Shown in pieces: positions 9,878 through 20,310 of a DNA stretch of 36,048 nucleotides. The stretch spans positions 1 through 36,048 of the forward strand of contig JANXRI010000451.1 of the NCBI GenBank assembly GCA_025353085.1. The letters are read 5' to 3'. The notes beneath the pieces were generated by a model. The model did not search any database. It was given only the letters and a program-made list of their open reading frames with translations, and had not been told where the DNA came from. The position numbers and the translations under genes were made by a program. Positions within the stretch are counted from its first letter, which is position 1; each line of letters opens with the position of its first letter. This DNA is from Betaproteobacteria bacterium (GTDB lineage Bacteria; Pseudomonadota; Gammaproteobacteria; Burkholderiales; SG8-41).

Positions 9878-11086
9878 GTGTCGCTCCCGCCTGCGCCGCA
9901 ATCCACAATTATCGATCCTCGATCGCCAAAGTTCAAGGCGCTGCCGCCGCTTTCTCTCTACATCCACATTCCATGGTGCGTGCGCAAATGCCCGTACTGC
10001 GATTTCAATTCGCATGAGGTACGCGAACCGGTTCCTGAAAACAGCTACGTCGATGCGTTGATCGCGGATCTCGAAGCCGCACTTCCGCTGATCTGGGGGC
10101 GCAAGATCTACACGGTGTTTTTCGGCGGTGGCACACCGAGCGTGTTTTCCGCCGCGAGCATCGAACGCATACTCGCCGCAGTGCGCGCGCGGGTTCCCTT
10201 ATCGAGCGAGGCTGAGATTACACTCGAAGCCAATCCGGGTACTTTTGAAGCGGACAAATTCCGCGCGTTTCGCGAAGCTGGCGTTAACCGCTTGTCGATC
10301 GGCATTCAAAGCTTCAATCCGGCGCATCTCAAAGCGCTCGGGCGCATACACGACGACCGTGAGGCGCGTGACGCCATCGACATCGCGCGCGCCAATTTCG
10401 ACAACTTCAATCTCGATCTCATGTACGGTCTGCCGGCGCAAACGCCCGACGAAGCGCTCGCCGACATCGAAAGCGCGCTCGCGTTCTCGCCGCCGCATCT
10501 GTCGGCCTACCACCTGACACTCGAGCCCAACACCTTATTTCATCGCTATCCGCCAAGCCTGCCCGACGATGACGCGACTGCGCAAATGCAGGATGCTATC
10601 GAGGCGCGTCTTGCTGCGGCCGGTTACCGCCATTACGAAACGTCGGCGTTTGCCATACCGGGGCGGCAGGCGCGGCACAACATGAACTACTGGACCTTCG
10701 CCGACTATCTCGGCATCGGCGCCGGCGCCCACAGCAAGCTGTCATTTCCCGACCGCATCACGCGCTACGTTCGCTTCAAGCAGCCGCGGCAATACATGGA
10801 AAGCGCCGCTGCCGGCGATGCAGTACAGGAATGTCACGACGTTGACGGCGGCGAAATCGGGTTCGAGTTCATGATGAATGCGCTGCGTCTGACCGGCGGT
10901 TTTCCGCTGGTGCTGTTTGAGGAGCGCGCGGGCATTCCTTTGACGACGGTGCTCAGGCAACTCGATGACGCGGAAAAACGTGGCCTGATCGAACGCGATC
11001 ATCAGCGCGTGACGCCGACTCAACTAGGCCGGCGGTTCCTCAACGATTTGCTGCAGATATTTCTGCCGCCGCGCGCAACGGCTTAA
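9878..11086 (+). CDS. hemW: Radical SAM haem chaperone HemW
   Basis: LSLYIHIPWCVRKCPYCDFNSHE (CxxxCxxC); FFGGGTPS. Confidence 0.95.
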   Translation: MSLPPAPQSTIIDPRSPKFKALPPLSLYIHIPWCVRKCPYCDFNSHEVREPVPENSYVDALIADLEAALPLIWGRKIYTVFFGGGTPSVFSAASIERILAAVRARVPLSSEAEITLEANPGTFEADKFRAFREAGVNRLSIGIQSFNPAHLKALGRIHDDREARDAIDIARANFDNFNLDLMYGLPAQTPDEALADIESALAFSPPHLSAYHLTLEPNTLFHRYPPSLPDDDATAQMQDAIEARLAAAGYRHYETSAFAIPGRQARHNMNYWTFADYLGIGAGAHSKLSFPDRITRYVRFKQPRQYMESAAAGDAVQECHDVDGGEIGFEFMMNALRLTGGFPLVLFEERAGIPLTTVLRQLDDAEKRGLIERDHQRVTPTQLGRRFLNDLLQIFLPPRATA

Positions 11087-11439
11087 ATTTTTTGAGCCGC
11101 TTTGACGGCAGGAAACTGCTGCGGCGCTTCTGCCCGCTCGAACATACCGTAGTCGCGCACGACCGAGGCGACACGCAGACGGTAATCGGCAAACACGCCG
11201 CCGCGCCCCTGCCATTGCGCGCGATGGTGTTCATCATGCTGCCGCCAGTTGAGAATCGCTGCCTCATCGCGCCAGAAAGAGAGCGACAGAATTTTGCCGG
11301 GCTTGGTTAAGCTTGCAAAGCGCTCGATTGAGACGAAGCCGTCGATTTTTTCGAGCTCAGGCCGCAACGTGGCGGCAATGTCGAGATAGTCCTGTTGCTT
11401 GCCGGGCGCCGGCTCGACTTCAAAAATAACTGCAAGCAT
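11083..11439 (-). CDS. Antibiotic biosynthesis monooxygenase (ABM) domain protein
   Basis: MLAVIFEVEPAPGKQQDYLDIA...DGFVSIERF...SLSFWRDEAAILNWR. Confidence 0.8.
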   Translation of the reverse strand: MLAVIFEVEPAPGKQQDYLDIAATLRPELEKIDGFVSIERFASLTKPGKILSLSFWRDEAAILNWRQHDEHHRAQWQGRGGVFADYRLRVASVVRDYGMFERAEAPQQFPAVKAAQKI

Positions 11440-11555
11440 GTGGGAATCCTCGCGATAGAGCCTAAAGCAAATGATATCGCACGTGTGCGGGCGAATTGCA
11501 TTTTAGGTATCTTGCACTAGAATAAGCGCCGCAGGGAACAAGCTAAGGAGGCGTC

Positions 11556-12530
11556 ATGAAATTCACCGGTCGGCTAATCAGTGCCAGCGTAATCGCGTGC
11601 TCGGCAATAGGCGGTTCTGCAAACGCGCAGGACTATCCAAACAAGCTCGTCAGATTTATCGTGACTTACCCTGCGGGGGGCAGCTCCGACGTAATGGCGC
11701 GCATCATTGGCCATAAACTTACTGAGTACTGGGGCCAGGTGGTGCTGGTCGATTCACGGCCCGGTGCGGATGGCTCGATCGGCATGGAATATGCGGCGCG
11801 CCAGCCGGCGGATGGATATACGTTCCTGCTCGGCAATTTCGGTCCCGTCGTCGCCAAACCGCTGCTCGCAAAAGTTTCCTACGATTGGCAAAAGGACTTT
11901 GCGCCGGTATCGCGCATCACCAATTCAGCGAACATCCTGGTGGTGCCGGCGACTTTACCGGTGAAAAATACCAGGGAACTCATTGCGCTGGCGAAGCGGC
12001 ATCCCGGCGAACTTAGCTATGGCACGAGCGGCCCTGGCAGCATGTCGCATTTTGCCGGCGAAATGTTCAAGCGGCTGGCGGAAGTAAATATGATCACGGT
12101 GCCGTATAAGGGCAATGCGCTGGCCATCACCGATGTCATGGGAGGGCAGATCACGACGATGTTTTCGGACGCATTGCCCGCGATGCAGGCGATGAAAACC
12201 GGCAAACTTCGCGCGCTCGCCGTCACGAGCGAGAAGCGCTGGCCGTTTACGCCTGAGCTGCCGACGCTCGCCGAAGAAGGCATAAAAGGTTTTGCCGCGG
12301 TGAACTGGTGGGGCATTCTGTTTCCGGCGGGTGTGCCGCGGACCATCATCGAGAAGGTCAATGCGGATCTCGTCAAAGCGCTCGCAACCCAGGATGTGAA
12401 GAACAAGCTCGCCGAACTCGGCGTCGAAGCAGTCTCAAGCACGCCTGAGCAATTTGGCCAGTTCATGGCGAGTGAAACGGCGCGGTGGGGCAAGCTCGTC
12501 AAGGAAGCGAATCTGCGCGTAGAGCCGTAA
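11556..12530 (+). CDS. Bug/TctC-family tripartite tricarboxylate transporter substrate-binding protein
   Basis: Signal peptide then DYPNKLVRFIVTYPAGGSSDVMARIIGHKL; ALPTLAEEGIKGF. Confidence 0.92.
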   Translation: MKFTGRLISASVIACSAIGGSANAQDYPNKLVRFIVTYPAGGSSDVMARIIGHKLTEYWGQVVLVDSRPGADGSIGMEYAARQPADGYTFLLGNFGPVVAKPLLAKVSYDWQKDFAPVSRITNSANILVVPATLPVKNTRELIALAKRHPGELSYGTSGPGSMSHFAGEMFKRLAEVNMITVPYKGNALAITDVMGGQITTMFSDALPAMQAMKTGKLRALAVTSEKRWPFTPELPTLAEEGIKGFAAVNWWGILFPAGVPRTIIEKVNADLVKALATQDVKNKLAELGVEAVSSTPEQFGQFMASETARWGKLVKEANLRVEP

Positions 12531-12566
12531 CGAAGCGAGCGCGCGATGTGAGAGTTGCGCGCCCGT

Positions 12567-12830
12567 TCAGCGTTTGTATTCTCGTAAGTTCGGATCGAGA
12601 CGATCGATATCGGCTTGCACCTGCGCCCGGCTGCGCTCGTAAACAATTTCGCGTCCCATCGCCGATCCCACATAGGCGAGCCCGGTGCGCGTCGGCGACA
12701 GGTTGCATTTCACGCTGTGCACGCCCTCGCCCAGCACCACTTGTATCCCGGCCGCGCGTTTGTCGTAAACCACGACTTCCATGGTCTGTCCGCTTTCTGT
12801 CACCCGCACTTTTATTTTTTCGATATTCAT
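12567..12830 (-). CDS. Conserved hypothetical protein
   Basis: 87 aa ORF starting MNIEKIKVRVTESGQTMEVVVYDKRAAG on the same strand as trmB. Confidence 0.5.
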   Translation of the reverse strand: MNIEKIKVRVTESGQTMEVVVYDKRAAGIQVVLGEGVHSVKCNLSPTRTGLAYVGSAMGREIVYERSRAQVQADIDRLDPNLREYKR

Positions 12831-12857
12831 CGCGTTGTCCGTTCTTAAGTTGAGAAA

Positions 12858-13538
12858 TCAGGTTCGCTTGAAAATCACATCCCACACGCCGTGGCCGAGC
12901 TTGAGCCCGCGCGTTTCGAACTTGGTCTGCGGGCGGTAATCCGGGCGCGGCGCGTAATCCCGCGCGGTGTTGACGAGCTGCAGGTTGTCGCGTAGCACGG
13001 CGAGGATGTACTCCGCGTATTCCTGCCAATCGGTTGCAACATGCAGATACGCGCTGGACTTCATGCGTTCAACGAGCAGCGCGACGAGCGGCGGCTGCAA
13101 GAGGCGGCGCTTGTGATGACGCTTTTTGGGCCACGGGTCAGGGAAGAACACATGCACCGCGTCGAACGTGTTGGGCGTAATCATGTGGCATAGCACTTCA
13201 ACGGCGTCATGCTGCACGATGCGCACATTGGCAAGACCCCGCTCACCAATGGCTTTCAAGAGGCTGCCGACGCCGGGCGTGTGGACTTCAATGCCGAGGT
13301 AATCAATTTCTGGATGCAGTGCGGCGATCTCAACCGTCGTTTCACCCATGCCAAAGCCGATCTCGAGAACTTTCGGCGCATGGCGGCCGAATATCGCATC
13401 GAGATCGATGGAGTGCGGCGCGTATGGAATGCCGAATCGGGGCAGCAGCGTTTCGTGCGCGCGCTGCTGGGCGTTCGATACGCGTCCCTGGCGCAGCACA
13501 AAACTGCGGATCGGGCGGTGGGTGGTATTCATGGCCAC
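12858..13538 (-). CDS. trmB: tRNA (guanine-N7-)-methyltransferase
   Basis: [45 protein letters not shown]. Confidence 0.95.
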   Translation of the reverse strand: MAMNTTHRPIRSFVLRQGRVSNAQQRAHETLLPRFGIPYAPHSIDLDAIFGRHAPKVLEIGFGMGETTVEIAALHPEIDYLGIEVHTPGVGSLLKAIGERGLANVRIVQHDAVEVLCHMITPNTFDAVHVFFPDPWPKKRHHKRRLLQPPLVALLVERMKSSAYLHVATDWQEYAEYILAVLRDNLQLVNTARDYAPRPDYRPQTKFETRGLKLGHGVWDVIFKRT

Positions 13539-13608
13539 CGCAGTGTAACGGTGGGGCGAAGTGCGCGCCAGACGCTGAGCGTCAATCAGCCCGCGTCCTT
13601 ATGCAGGA

Positions 13609-14475
13609 CTAAAGCCTCACTGTGCGATCGATGGGTTTGTCTTGGTTTGCCGGTCTTGCGGCTGTGCTTGCGGCAGTCGGCGCAATCGTGCCGGCGGACG
13701 GCGAACTCGCCGAAGCAGTGTACGGTTTCTTCGGCATGCGGCCGGCCAGGAAAGCTTCGCGCCCCGCTTCAACCGCTTTTTTCATCGCAGAGGCCATCAT
13801 CACCGGATTTTTTGCGGTCGCAATCGCGGTGTTCATCAGTACGCCTTGGCAGCCGAGCTCCATCGCGATCGCCGCGTCCGATGCTGTGCCCACGCCCGCA
13901 TCAACGATCACGGGAACCTTCGCGTTGTCGATGATAATCTGCAAATTCCACGGATTGAGTATGCCCATGCCCGAACCGATCAACGACGCGAGCGGCATCA
14001 CCGCGCAGCAACCGATCTCTTCGAGTTGTCGGGCTGCAATTGGATCGTCGCTGCAATAGACCATGACCTCAAAGCCGTCTTTGACCAGCGTCGCTGCGGC
14101 GCTCAGGGTTTCGGCCATATTCGGAAACAAAGTCTTCTGATCGCCGAGCACTTCGAGCTTGACGAGCGAGTGCCCGTCAAGGAGCTCACGCGCGAGCCGC
14201 AAAGTACGCACGGCGTCGTCGGCGGTATAGCAGCCGGCCGTATTCGGCAGAATGGTGAATTGCGCCGGCGGCAGCACTTCGAGCAGGCTTGGCTGCTTTG
14301 GATCCTGGCCGATATTCGTGCGCCGGATGGCGACGGTAACGATCTGCGCGCCGCTGGCATCGATTGCCGCGCGTGTTTCCGCGAAGTCTCTGTACTTGCC
14401 GGTGCCGACCAGCAGGCGCGATTGATACGGCTTGCCGGCGATCAAAAGGGTGTCGAGATTTTCACTGGGTTTCAT
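13609..14475 (-). CDS. thiG: Thiazole synthase ThiG
   Basis: [53 protein letters not shown]. Confidence 0.95.
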   Translation of the reverse strand: MKPSENLDTLLIAGKPYQSRLLVGTGKYRDFAETRAAIDASGAQIVTVAIRRTNIGQDPKQPSLLEVLPPAQFTILPNTAGCYTADDAVRTLRLARELLDGHSLVKLEVLGDQKTLFPNMAETLSAAATLVKDGFEVMVYCSDDPIAARQLEEIGCCAVMPLASLIGSGMGILNPWNLQIIIDNAKVPVIVDAGVGTASDAAIAMELGCQGVLMNTAIATAKNPVMMASAMKKAVEAGREAFLAGRMPKKPYTASASSPSAGTIAPTAASTAARPANQDKPIDRTVRL

Positions 14476-14565
14476 GGGAGCAGGATTCGGGAGTCAGGAT
14501 TCGGTCTTCAGGATACAGCCAAAGTATGCATCGTTAACAGGTTCGCAGCATTTGACCCCGGTCGA

Positions 14566-14769
14566 TCAGCCGCCGCCGACGGCGACGACGATTTCGAGCG
14601 TGTCGCCATGAGCGAGCATTTCCTCCGCATGGCGGCCGCGAGGAACGATCTCGCCGTTGCGCTCGAGCGCTATGCGTTTGCCCGCAAGATTCAGATGCTC
14701 GAGAAGTTCGCGGCAATTGAGCGGGCGTGCGAACTGATGGGCTTCGCCATTGACGGTGAGTGCGATCAC
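14566..14769 (-). CDS. thiS: Sulfur carrier protein ThiS (GTG start)
   Basis: VIALTVNGEAHQF...GDTLEIVVAVGGG with C-terminal GG; adjacent to thiG. Confidence 0.92.
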   Translation of the reverse strand: MIALTVNGEAHQFARPLNCRELLEHLNLAGKRIALERNGEIVPRGRHAEEMLAHGDTLEIVVAVGGG

Positions 14770-14834
14770 GACTGGTTCCGGGAAAATACGACGTAAAATT
14801 CTTGCAGCGTGGCGATCAACCGGCAACCGGGAAA

Positions 14835-16937
14835 TCAAAACTGCAATTGGGCGTTGACGCCGACGAGGTAATTGCGCGTCGGCGACGGCTCGTAGAATCG
14901 CAGGTTGCTGTCGGCAACAATCACCGAGCCCACGTATTGGCGGTTGGTAATGTTATCGATGCGCGCGAATTCGGTAACGCGCCATTTGCCGCTGCGTTGC
15001 TCAAAGCCGGCGCGCATATTGCCAATCGTGTAAGGATCGGCAAACGCGCTGTTCTGGTCGTTCACATAAACTTTGCCCGACGAACGCACTTCGGCCGCGG
15101 CGTGAAAACCGCTCGTCGCATGCCGCCACACCACTTCGCCGTAAATTGTGTAAAGCGGCACGCCCGGCAACCGGTTGCCGGAAGCCACGCTGACGGCCGG
15201 CGTGCCCGACGTGAACGGCTGGGAGAATCCGGCGTTGAGCCAGGTATAGGCGAGCGCCGCTTCGAAGCCGGCGCCGAGATAACTTTCCACCGACAGTTCG
15301 ATGCCTTTGCGATCGGTCTTCGGCGCGTTTTTGTAAGTGGTGCGGCCGCCGACTGATGTATCGACCACGATTTCGTTATCGGTGTTGACTTGGAACAGCG
15401 TGAGATTGACGCGCGCGGCTTTGCCGAGCTTGCCCTTGACGCCGATTTCCCTGCTCAAACTGGTCGACGGTTGCAGCGCAAAGTTGAGGCCTGTGCCGGT
15501 ATTACGGTACGCGAGTTCAATCAATGTCGGCGTCTCAAAGCCGCGCCCGATGTTGGCATATACATTCCACGACTGCGCCAGATTGAAAAGCACGCCCGCG
15601 ACCGGTGTTGTCTTCGCATAACTGACCGCGCCGCTATCGTTGCCGTTGCTGACAAAATAATCGTTGGAATTGAAGCGCACATTGCTGTAACGCAGGCCCG
15701 CCGTCGTGCTCCAGCGTGGCGCAAACTTCCATTCGAATTGCCCGTATAAGTCGCTATTCGTGACGGTGTTTTTTTCGTCGCGTTTGAGCGTGCCCTGAAT
15801 GCCGTTATTGTTGAGATAGCCTTTGCGATGCTGGGCCATGCGGTCGTAGTCGACGCCGGCGCTGAAATTAAGCGGGCGGTCGCCGTCGCTGAGGGTATGC
15901 GTCCAGCGCACGCCGAGACCTTCGTAGCCAAAATCCTGATCGACCACGGCGCCCGACGACGTGGCGACGAGTTGGGCCGCGAGCGGAATCGCCTGGAATT
16001 GCGTGACCTGGCGGTCGCCGAGATAAGTGCGCGCCTGGATCTTGTCGGCGCTGCCGAGATTCATGTCATAAACGAGACCGACCTGGTTTTGCCGCACGCT
16101 TTTGCGCGTGTTGAACAGCCTCGCGCTCGGATCGGCTTGGCGCGGGTTCGCGATGACCTGCGCACGGGTCAAGCCGAGCGGATCCTGGGTTTCAGGTTGA
16201 TCGACCGCGTTCACGACCATCGTTAACTGGCCACCGGGCGCCGGCATTTTGAATTTGGCATTCGACAGGTCGCGCGTCACCGTGCTGTGGTCGCGATAAC
16301 CGTCGCTGTGAAAGCGCGATGTGTCGAACATGTAATTGAAACGGCCATCCTGCCCGCCGAACTGCAGGCCGCCTTTGTACGTGCCATAGCTGCCGCCGAA
16401 AGTGGAGCCGCTGAGCGTCGGCTCGGGCGGACCATCGGCCGTGAACAGTTGAATTACGCCGCCCGATGCATTGCCATAAAGACTCGAGAAGGGTCCGCGC
16501 ATGACTTCGATGCGCTCGGCCGAATTCAAATCGAAGCTGGACGCCTGGGCGGAGCCGTCGGGGAGGGTTGCGGGGATGCCATCGGCAATCAGCCGGATGC
16601 CGCGTACGCCGAACGCCGAGCGCGCGCCGAAACCGCGCGATGAAATCTGCAGGTCCTGCGCATAATTCTGGCGATTGAGTATCGAAATACCCGGCACGCG
16701 ATTGAGCGATTCAGAAAGGTTGACCTGCAAGCGGTCTTCGCGGATGACGCTCTTGTCTACGCTGTCGATCGCGACCGGCAGATCGAAACTGTCGCGCGCG
16801 CTGCGCGTGGCGCTCGTGACGACTTCGGGCAACAGGACCGGCGCTGCTGCCGGTTTGGACTCCTGAGCGAACGCGTCAGGCGCCAGGGCCGCGAGCGCAT
16901 AACCGGACAGAACGTATAACGACGCGGTTAGGTTCAT
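14835..16937 (-). CDS. TonB-dependent outer-membrane receptor, YncD/PqqU-like
   Basis: GISILNRQNYAQDLQISSRGFGARSAFGVRGIRLIADGIPATLPDG...RGPFSSLYGNASGGV and GRGFETPTLIELAYR closely resemble my recollection of E. coli YncD. Confidence 0.85.
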   Translation of the reverse strand: MNLTASLYVLSGYALAALAPDAFAQESKPAAAPVLLPEVVTSATRSARDSFDLPVAIDSVDKSVIREDRLQVNLSESLNRVPGISILNRQNYAQDLQISSRGFGARSAFGVRGIRLIADGIPATLPDGSAQASSFDLNSAERIEVMRGPFSSLYGNASGGVIQLFTADGPPEPTLSGSTFGGSYGTYKGGLQFGGQDGRFNYMFDTSRFHSDGYRDHSTVTRDLSNAKFKMPAPGGQLTMVVNAVDQPETQDPLGLTRAQVIANPRQADPSARLFNTRKSVRQNQVGLVYDMNLGSADKIQARTYLGDRQVTQFQAIPLAAQLVATSSGAVVDQDFGYEGLGVRWTHTLSDGDRPLNFSAGVDYDRMAQHRKGYLNNNGIQGTLKRDEKNTVTNSDLYGQFEWKFAPRWSTTAGLRYSNVRFNSNDYFVSNGNDSGAVSYAKTTPVAGVLFNLAQSWNVYANIGRGFETPTLIELAYRNTGTGLNFALQPSTSLSREIGVKGKLGKAARVNLTLFQVNTDNEIVVDTSVGGRTTYKNAPKTDRKGIELSVESYLGAGFEAALAYTWLNAGFSQPFTSGTPAVSVASGNRLPGVPLYTIYGEVVWRHATSGFHAAAEVRSSGKVYVNDQNSAFADPYTIGNMRAGFEQRSGKWRVTEFARIDNITNRQYVGSVIVADSNLRFYEPSPTRNYLVGVNAQLQF

Positions 16938-16963
16938 GTGAAGAAGCACCGTTCGCAAGCGAC

Positions 16964-17557
16964 TTAGCGCATACCGGAAAAATAATTGGCGAGCATATCG
17001 ATATCGGCTTCCGACAGCGGCTGGGCGGCCGAGGTCATCTGGCCATCCATGTCGAAGCGCGTCGATGCCTTGAACCCGCGCAACTGCGTTTTGAGGTAAT
17101 CACGCTGTTGGCCGGCGAGTCGTGGAATATGTTGTTGGCCGAGCAGCGCCGGTCCGTGACACTGCACGCAATTGTATTGTTGAGAGAGGCGGGCGCCGGC
17201 CTGCGTAGCAGTGGCATCTACACCCGTAGTCGGCGGCGTCAATTTTTGCGTCGTGAAATAAGCGGCGAGATTATTCAAATCGGTATTCGTGAGATTGGCG
17301 GCGAATGGCGACATTTGCGCGTCCTTGCGTTTGCCTTCCCGAAACATCAAAAGCTGTGTGGCAATGAATTGAGCGGGTTGTCCGGCCAGCGACGGTACGG
17401 TCGGATTGCTGGATATACCTTCGGCGCCGTGACATGCAACGCAGACCTGGGCTTTTTGCATGCCGGCGGCCGCATCAGCGGCGAGCGCCGGATAAGATAA
17501 CGCGGTGGCGAGTAATCCCGCCACCGCGTGTGCAGTAACTATCTTAGTCAGGCTCAC
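16964..17557 (-). CDS. Di-haem c-type cytochrome (c4/c553-like)
   Basis: Signal peptide; CVACH and CVQCH motifs. Confidence 0.9.
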   Translation of the reverse strand: MSLTKIVTAHAVAGLLATALSYPALAADAAAGMQKAQVCVACHGAEGISSNPTVPSLAGQPAQFIATQLLMFREGKRKDAQMSPFAANLTNTDLNNLAAYFTTQKLTPPTTGVDATATQAGARLSQQYNCVQCHGPALLGQQHIPRLAGQQRDYLKTQLRGFKASTRFDMDGQMTSAAQPLSEADIDMLANYFSGMR

Positions 17558-18813
17558 TTCTTGTAACTGATCCGGTAAATGATTCCGTTGTAATCGTCGG
17601 ACACGAGCATCGCGCCGTCACGCATCATCATTACGTCGACCGGGCGGCCCCACATTGGCGGATCGCCTTTCTCGTCGGTCAGGAAGCCGTCGAGGAACGG
17701 TTTCAACGTGGCTTTGCCCTGGCCGTCTACCACCACGCGCATCACGTTATAGCCGTGCTTGGTGCTGCGGTTCCATGAACCGTGCATCGCCACGAAAATG
17801 TTGCCCTGGTATTCGGCCGGAAACATCTTGCCGGTGTAAAAACGCATGCCGAGCGGAGCGATGTGCGGACCGAGTTTTAACGCTGGCGCATCAAACTCCG
17901 CGCAGGCGCGGCCTTTGCCGAATTCAGGATCGGGCAGGTCGCCCTGATGGCAGAACGGATAGCCGTAATTCATATTCTTGTGCGAGACGCGGTGCAGCGT
18001 ATCGTTCGGCAGATCGTCGCTGATCCAGTCGCGCGCGTGGTTGGTGAACCACAGTTCCTTGGTCTTGGGGTTCCAGTCGAAGCCGACTGAATTGCGCACG
18101 CCATGGGCGACGGTCTCGAGTGTGCCCGTCTTGGGATCGACGCGGTGGATGGCCGCCTGCATGTAATTCGGCATCACGATGTTGCCGGGCGCGCCGATGT
18201 TGAAATACAGCTTGCCATCGGGGCCGAGGGCTAAAAATTTCCAAAAGTGGCCGGGCTGCGAAGACGGATCCAGGTTGTCGATAACGATTTTGGCCTCCGG
18301 CGGATTGTCGAGGCGGTCTTCGATCCCATCGTAACGCGTGATGCGGTGGCGCTCGGCGACGAACAGCGTGCCTTTGCTGAATGCGACGCCGTTTGGCGCG
18401 TTAAGGCCGGCCAGCAATTTTTTGACTTCGCGCTTGCCGCCGCGGTCGATGATTGCGTACACGTCGGAAAGATTGCGGTTGCCGGCGAACACGGTACCTT
18501 TGTCGCCGAGTGCGAGCGAGCGCGCCTCGGGGATGCCCTCTGCCCATACTTCGATTTTGAAGCCCGGCGGCAGCTTCAATTTGCTGAGCGGCAACTCGCT
18601 TGACGGGCGTCCCGTGAACAGCGGCGCGAACGGATGCAGGGTTGACGTCCCTTGCTCAGTTGAGCGGCCTTGCTGCCACGATGGCGGTGCGGCCGGCGCG
18701 GCGGTCGGCGGCGTCTGCGCCCATGCGCTCGTAAGAAGCAGTGAAGCGGCAATCACGCCCGCCCCACGCTGGAATCCGCGGTGCAGTTGGTTCAACCCGA
18801 TGGAAACTTGCAT
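17554..18813 (-). CDS. PQQ-dependent sugar dehydrogenase / sorbosone dehydrogenase family protein
   Basis: Start MQVSIGLNQLHRGF preceded by AGGAG; KLPPGFKIEVWAEGIPEARSLALG; GHSW-like HGSWNRSTKHGYNVMRV; MWGRPVDVMMMRDGAMLVSDDYNGIIYRI. Confidence 0.85.
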   Translation of the reverse strand: MQVSIGLNQLHRGFQRGAGVIAASLLLTSAWAQTPPTAAPAAPPSWQQGRSTEQGTSTLHPFAPLFTGRPSSELPLSKLKLPPGFKIEVWAEGIPEARSLALGDKGTVFAGNRNLSDVYAIIDRGGKREVKKLLAGLNAPNGVAFSKGTLFVAERHRITRYDGIEDRLDNPPEAKIVIDNLDPSSQPGHFWKFLALGPDGKLYFNIGAPGNIVMPNYMQAAIHRVDPKTGTLETVAHGVRNSVGFDWNPKTKELWFTNHARDWISDDLPNDTLHRVSHKNMNYGYPFCHQGDLPDPEFGKGRACAEFDAPALKLGPHIAPLGMRFYTGKMFPAEYQGNIFVAMHGSWNRSTKHGYNVMRVVVDGQGKATLKPFLDGFLTDEKGDPPMWGRPVDVMMMRDGAMLVSDDYNGIIYRISYKK

Positions 18814-18972
18814 ATTTTCTCCTATGATAAAAACGAGACCTGTTGGCGTGGTTCGACGTCCGGTTTCCACGTGAGGCAGTATCTTCTGCAGTATCAGAAT
18901 AAGTGTAGCACTCCGAGCGGACCGGGATGCCGTAACTGCTAAAAACAGAAACATGGATAACGGAATTCGCCT

Positions 18973-19614
18973 CTATATCACCCTGAAGTAACCGTGTTTT
19001 GCAAAGGTGCAGCCGAATTTGCTTTCGCGCGCAGTATCGGCCTGCAGGCGTCCCGGATTCGCGGCCAGGTACTCGATGATCGCCTCCATCGGTCCGGGTC
19101 CAAAATCGGGCCTTACCGGATGTCCGTTGACGATGGTGTCTTCGACGACGAGATAGTCGCCCGGTTTGAGCCACGGTACCCATACCGTGAGTTCCTTGAA
19201 CACATGCGACGCGGTGTGATCGGAATCGAGCATTAGCAGTAAACCGTGCCGCCGTTTCGGCGGGATGATCGCGGCAACCTGTTCGACCATATCGTCCGCC
19301 GCGCTGTCGCCGAGCAAAAACCGGATGTGTGAATGGGTCGTGGCGACCGGATCCAGCGCGTCATGCGTTACGTCGATCGTGACGACGCTGCCCTCGCGAT
19401 CGCCTGCCGCGAGCAGATCCGCAAAAAACAGGGCCGAGCCGCCGTGGCGGGTGCCCGTTTCGAGCACCCAGTGCAGGTTATTTTCAAAAATGATTTCCTG
19501 GTAGTTCCACATATCGAGTGGCAGCTTCAGCGTCCGAACGCCGCGATAGTGCAGATCCTTCCAGACATGGGTGCCGTAAAACCACTCGAGATACTGCTGT
19601 CCTTCAGGAGTCAC
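18973..19614 (-). CDS. CmcI-like (cephalosporin hydroxylase family) methyltransferase
   Basis: WNYQEIIFENNLHWVLETGTRHGGSALFFADLL; MLDSDHTASHVFKEL; GDYLVVEDTIVNGHPV. Confidence 0.85.
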   Translation of the reverse strand: MTPEGQQYLEWFYGTHVWKDLHYRGVRTLKLPLDMWNYQEIIFENNLHWVLETGTRHGGSALFFADLLAAGDREGSVVTIDVTHDALDPVATTHSHIRFLLGDSAADDMVEQVAAIIPPKRRHGLLLMLDSDHTASHVFKELTVWVPWLKPGDYLVVEDTIVNGHPVRPDFGPGPMEAIIEYLAANPGRLQADTARESKFGCTFAKHGYFRVI

Positions 19615-19624
19615 CGGGTGCCCT

Positions 19625-20152
19625 TTAACGCTCAGGTTTTTTTTCGCCGACGATCCGCATATCCCGCGGCTCCCGCAGCTTGAACTGGGCAGGTTCCTGC
19701 CGCAGATTTACAAGTCCCGCTTCATGCATGACTTCCCCGAGGCTCGCCGGCGAATAACCCCAGCGATGGTTCATCAACGGGTCCTTCCATGCTGGGTCGC
19801 CATAAAATACCCACATTGAACGTTGCCCTTCCTGACCCGGCCCAGTGGCGACATCGGGGTTGCGCAGCAGCTCCTGACAAGCTGAAATCAAGTTCGGGCA
19901 TTCGAGAATCATCATGCCGCCCGGCTTCATCACGCGCAGCCATTCCTTGAGAACGTCGACAACCTCCCAGCGCCAGAAATGCTCGACGACATGGACTGAG
20001 AGTATTTCGTCGATCGTGTCATCGTCGAACGGCGTAAGCCGATGCAAATCGCACAGCACATCGGGCTTATGGCCGCGCCGGCTGGCGGCGACATCGACAT
20101 TAACGTAGCCGGCAAGAATTTTGTCGCCGCAGCCGAGATTCAGCTTTCTCAA
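19625..20152 (-). CDS. SAM-dependent methyltransferase (type 11-like)
   Basis: KLNLGCGDKILAGYVNVDV; ILSVHVVEHF; MKPGGMMILECPN. Confidence 0.85.
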   Translation of the reverse strand: MRKLNLGCGDKILAGYVNVDVAASRRGHKPDVLCDLHRLTPFDDDTIDEILSVHVVEHFWRWEVVDVLKEWLRVMKPGGMMILECPNLISACQELLRNPDVATGPGQEGQRSMWVFYGDPAWKDPLMNHRWGYSPASLGEVMHEAGLVNLRQEPAQFKLREPRDMRIVGEKKPER

Positions 20153-20310
20153 GAACGTTTCCCCATTCCAGCGCTGTTAGCTCACAACAATAGCGGTATA
20201 TGTTACTTGATCGCGCCGGTATAGAATTCGCGTGCCGGTGAAAACAAGACATCTTTACAATCGCGCGCCGGGTCCGTGGATAATTTTCAGGCCGAACGCC
20301 GGATAGGTTT

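Noticed and set aside
13642-14796. 384-aa plus-strand ORF opposite thiG/thiS
   Set aside because: Antisense to strongly recognisable ThiG and ThiS; no motifs of its own.
14475-18960. TPP riboswitch upstream of thiS
   Set aside because: No THI-box-like sequence seen between the receptor and thiS or upstream of the minus-strand gene block.
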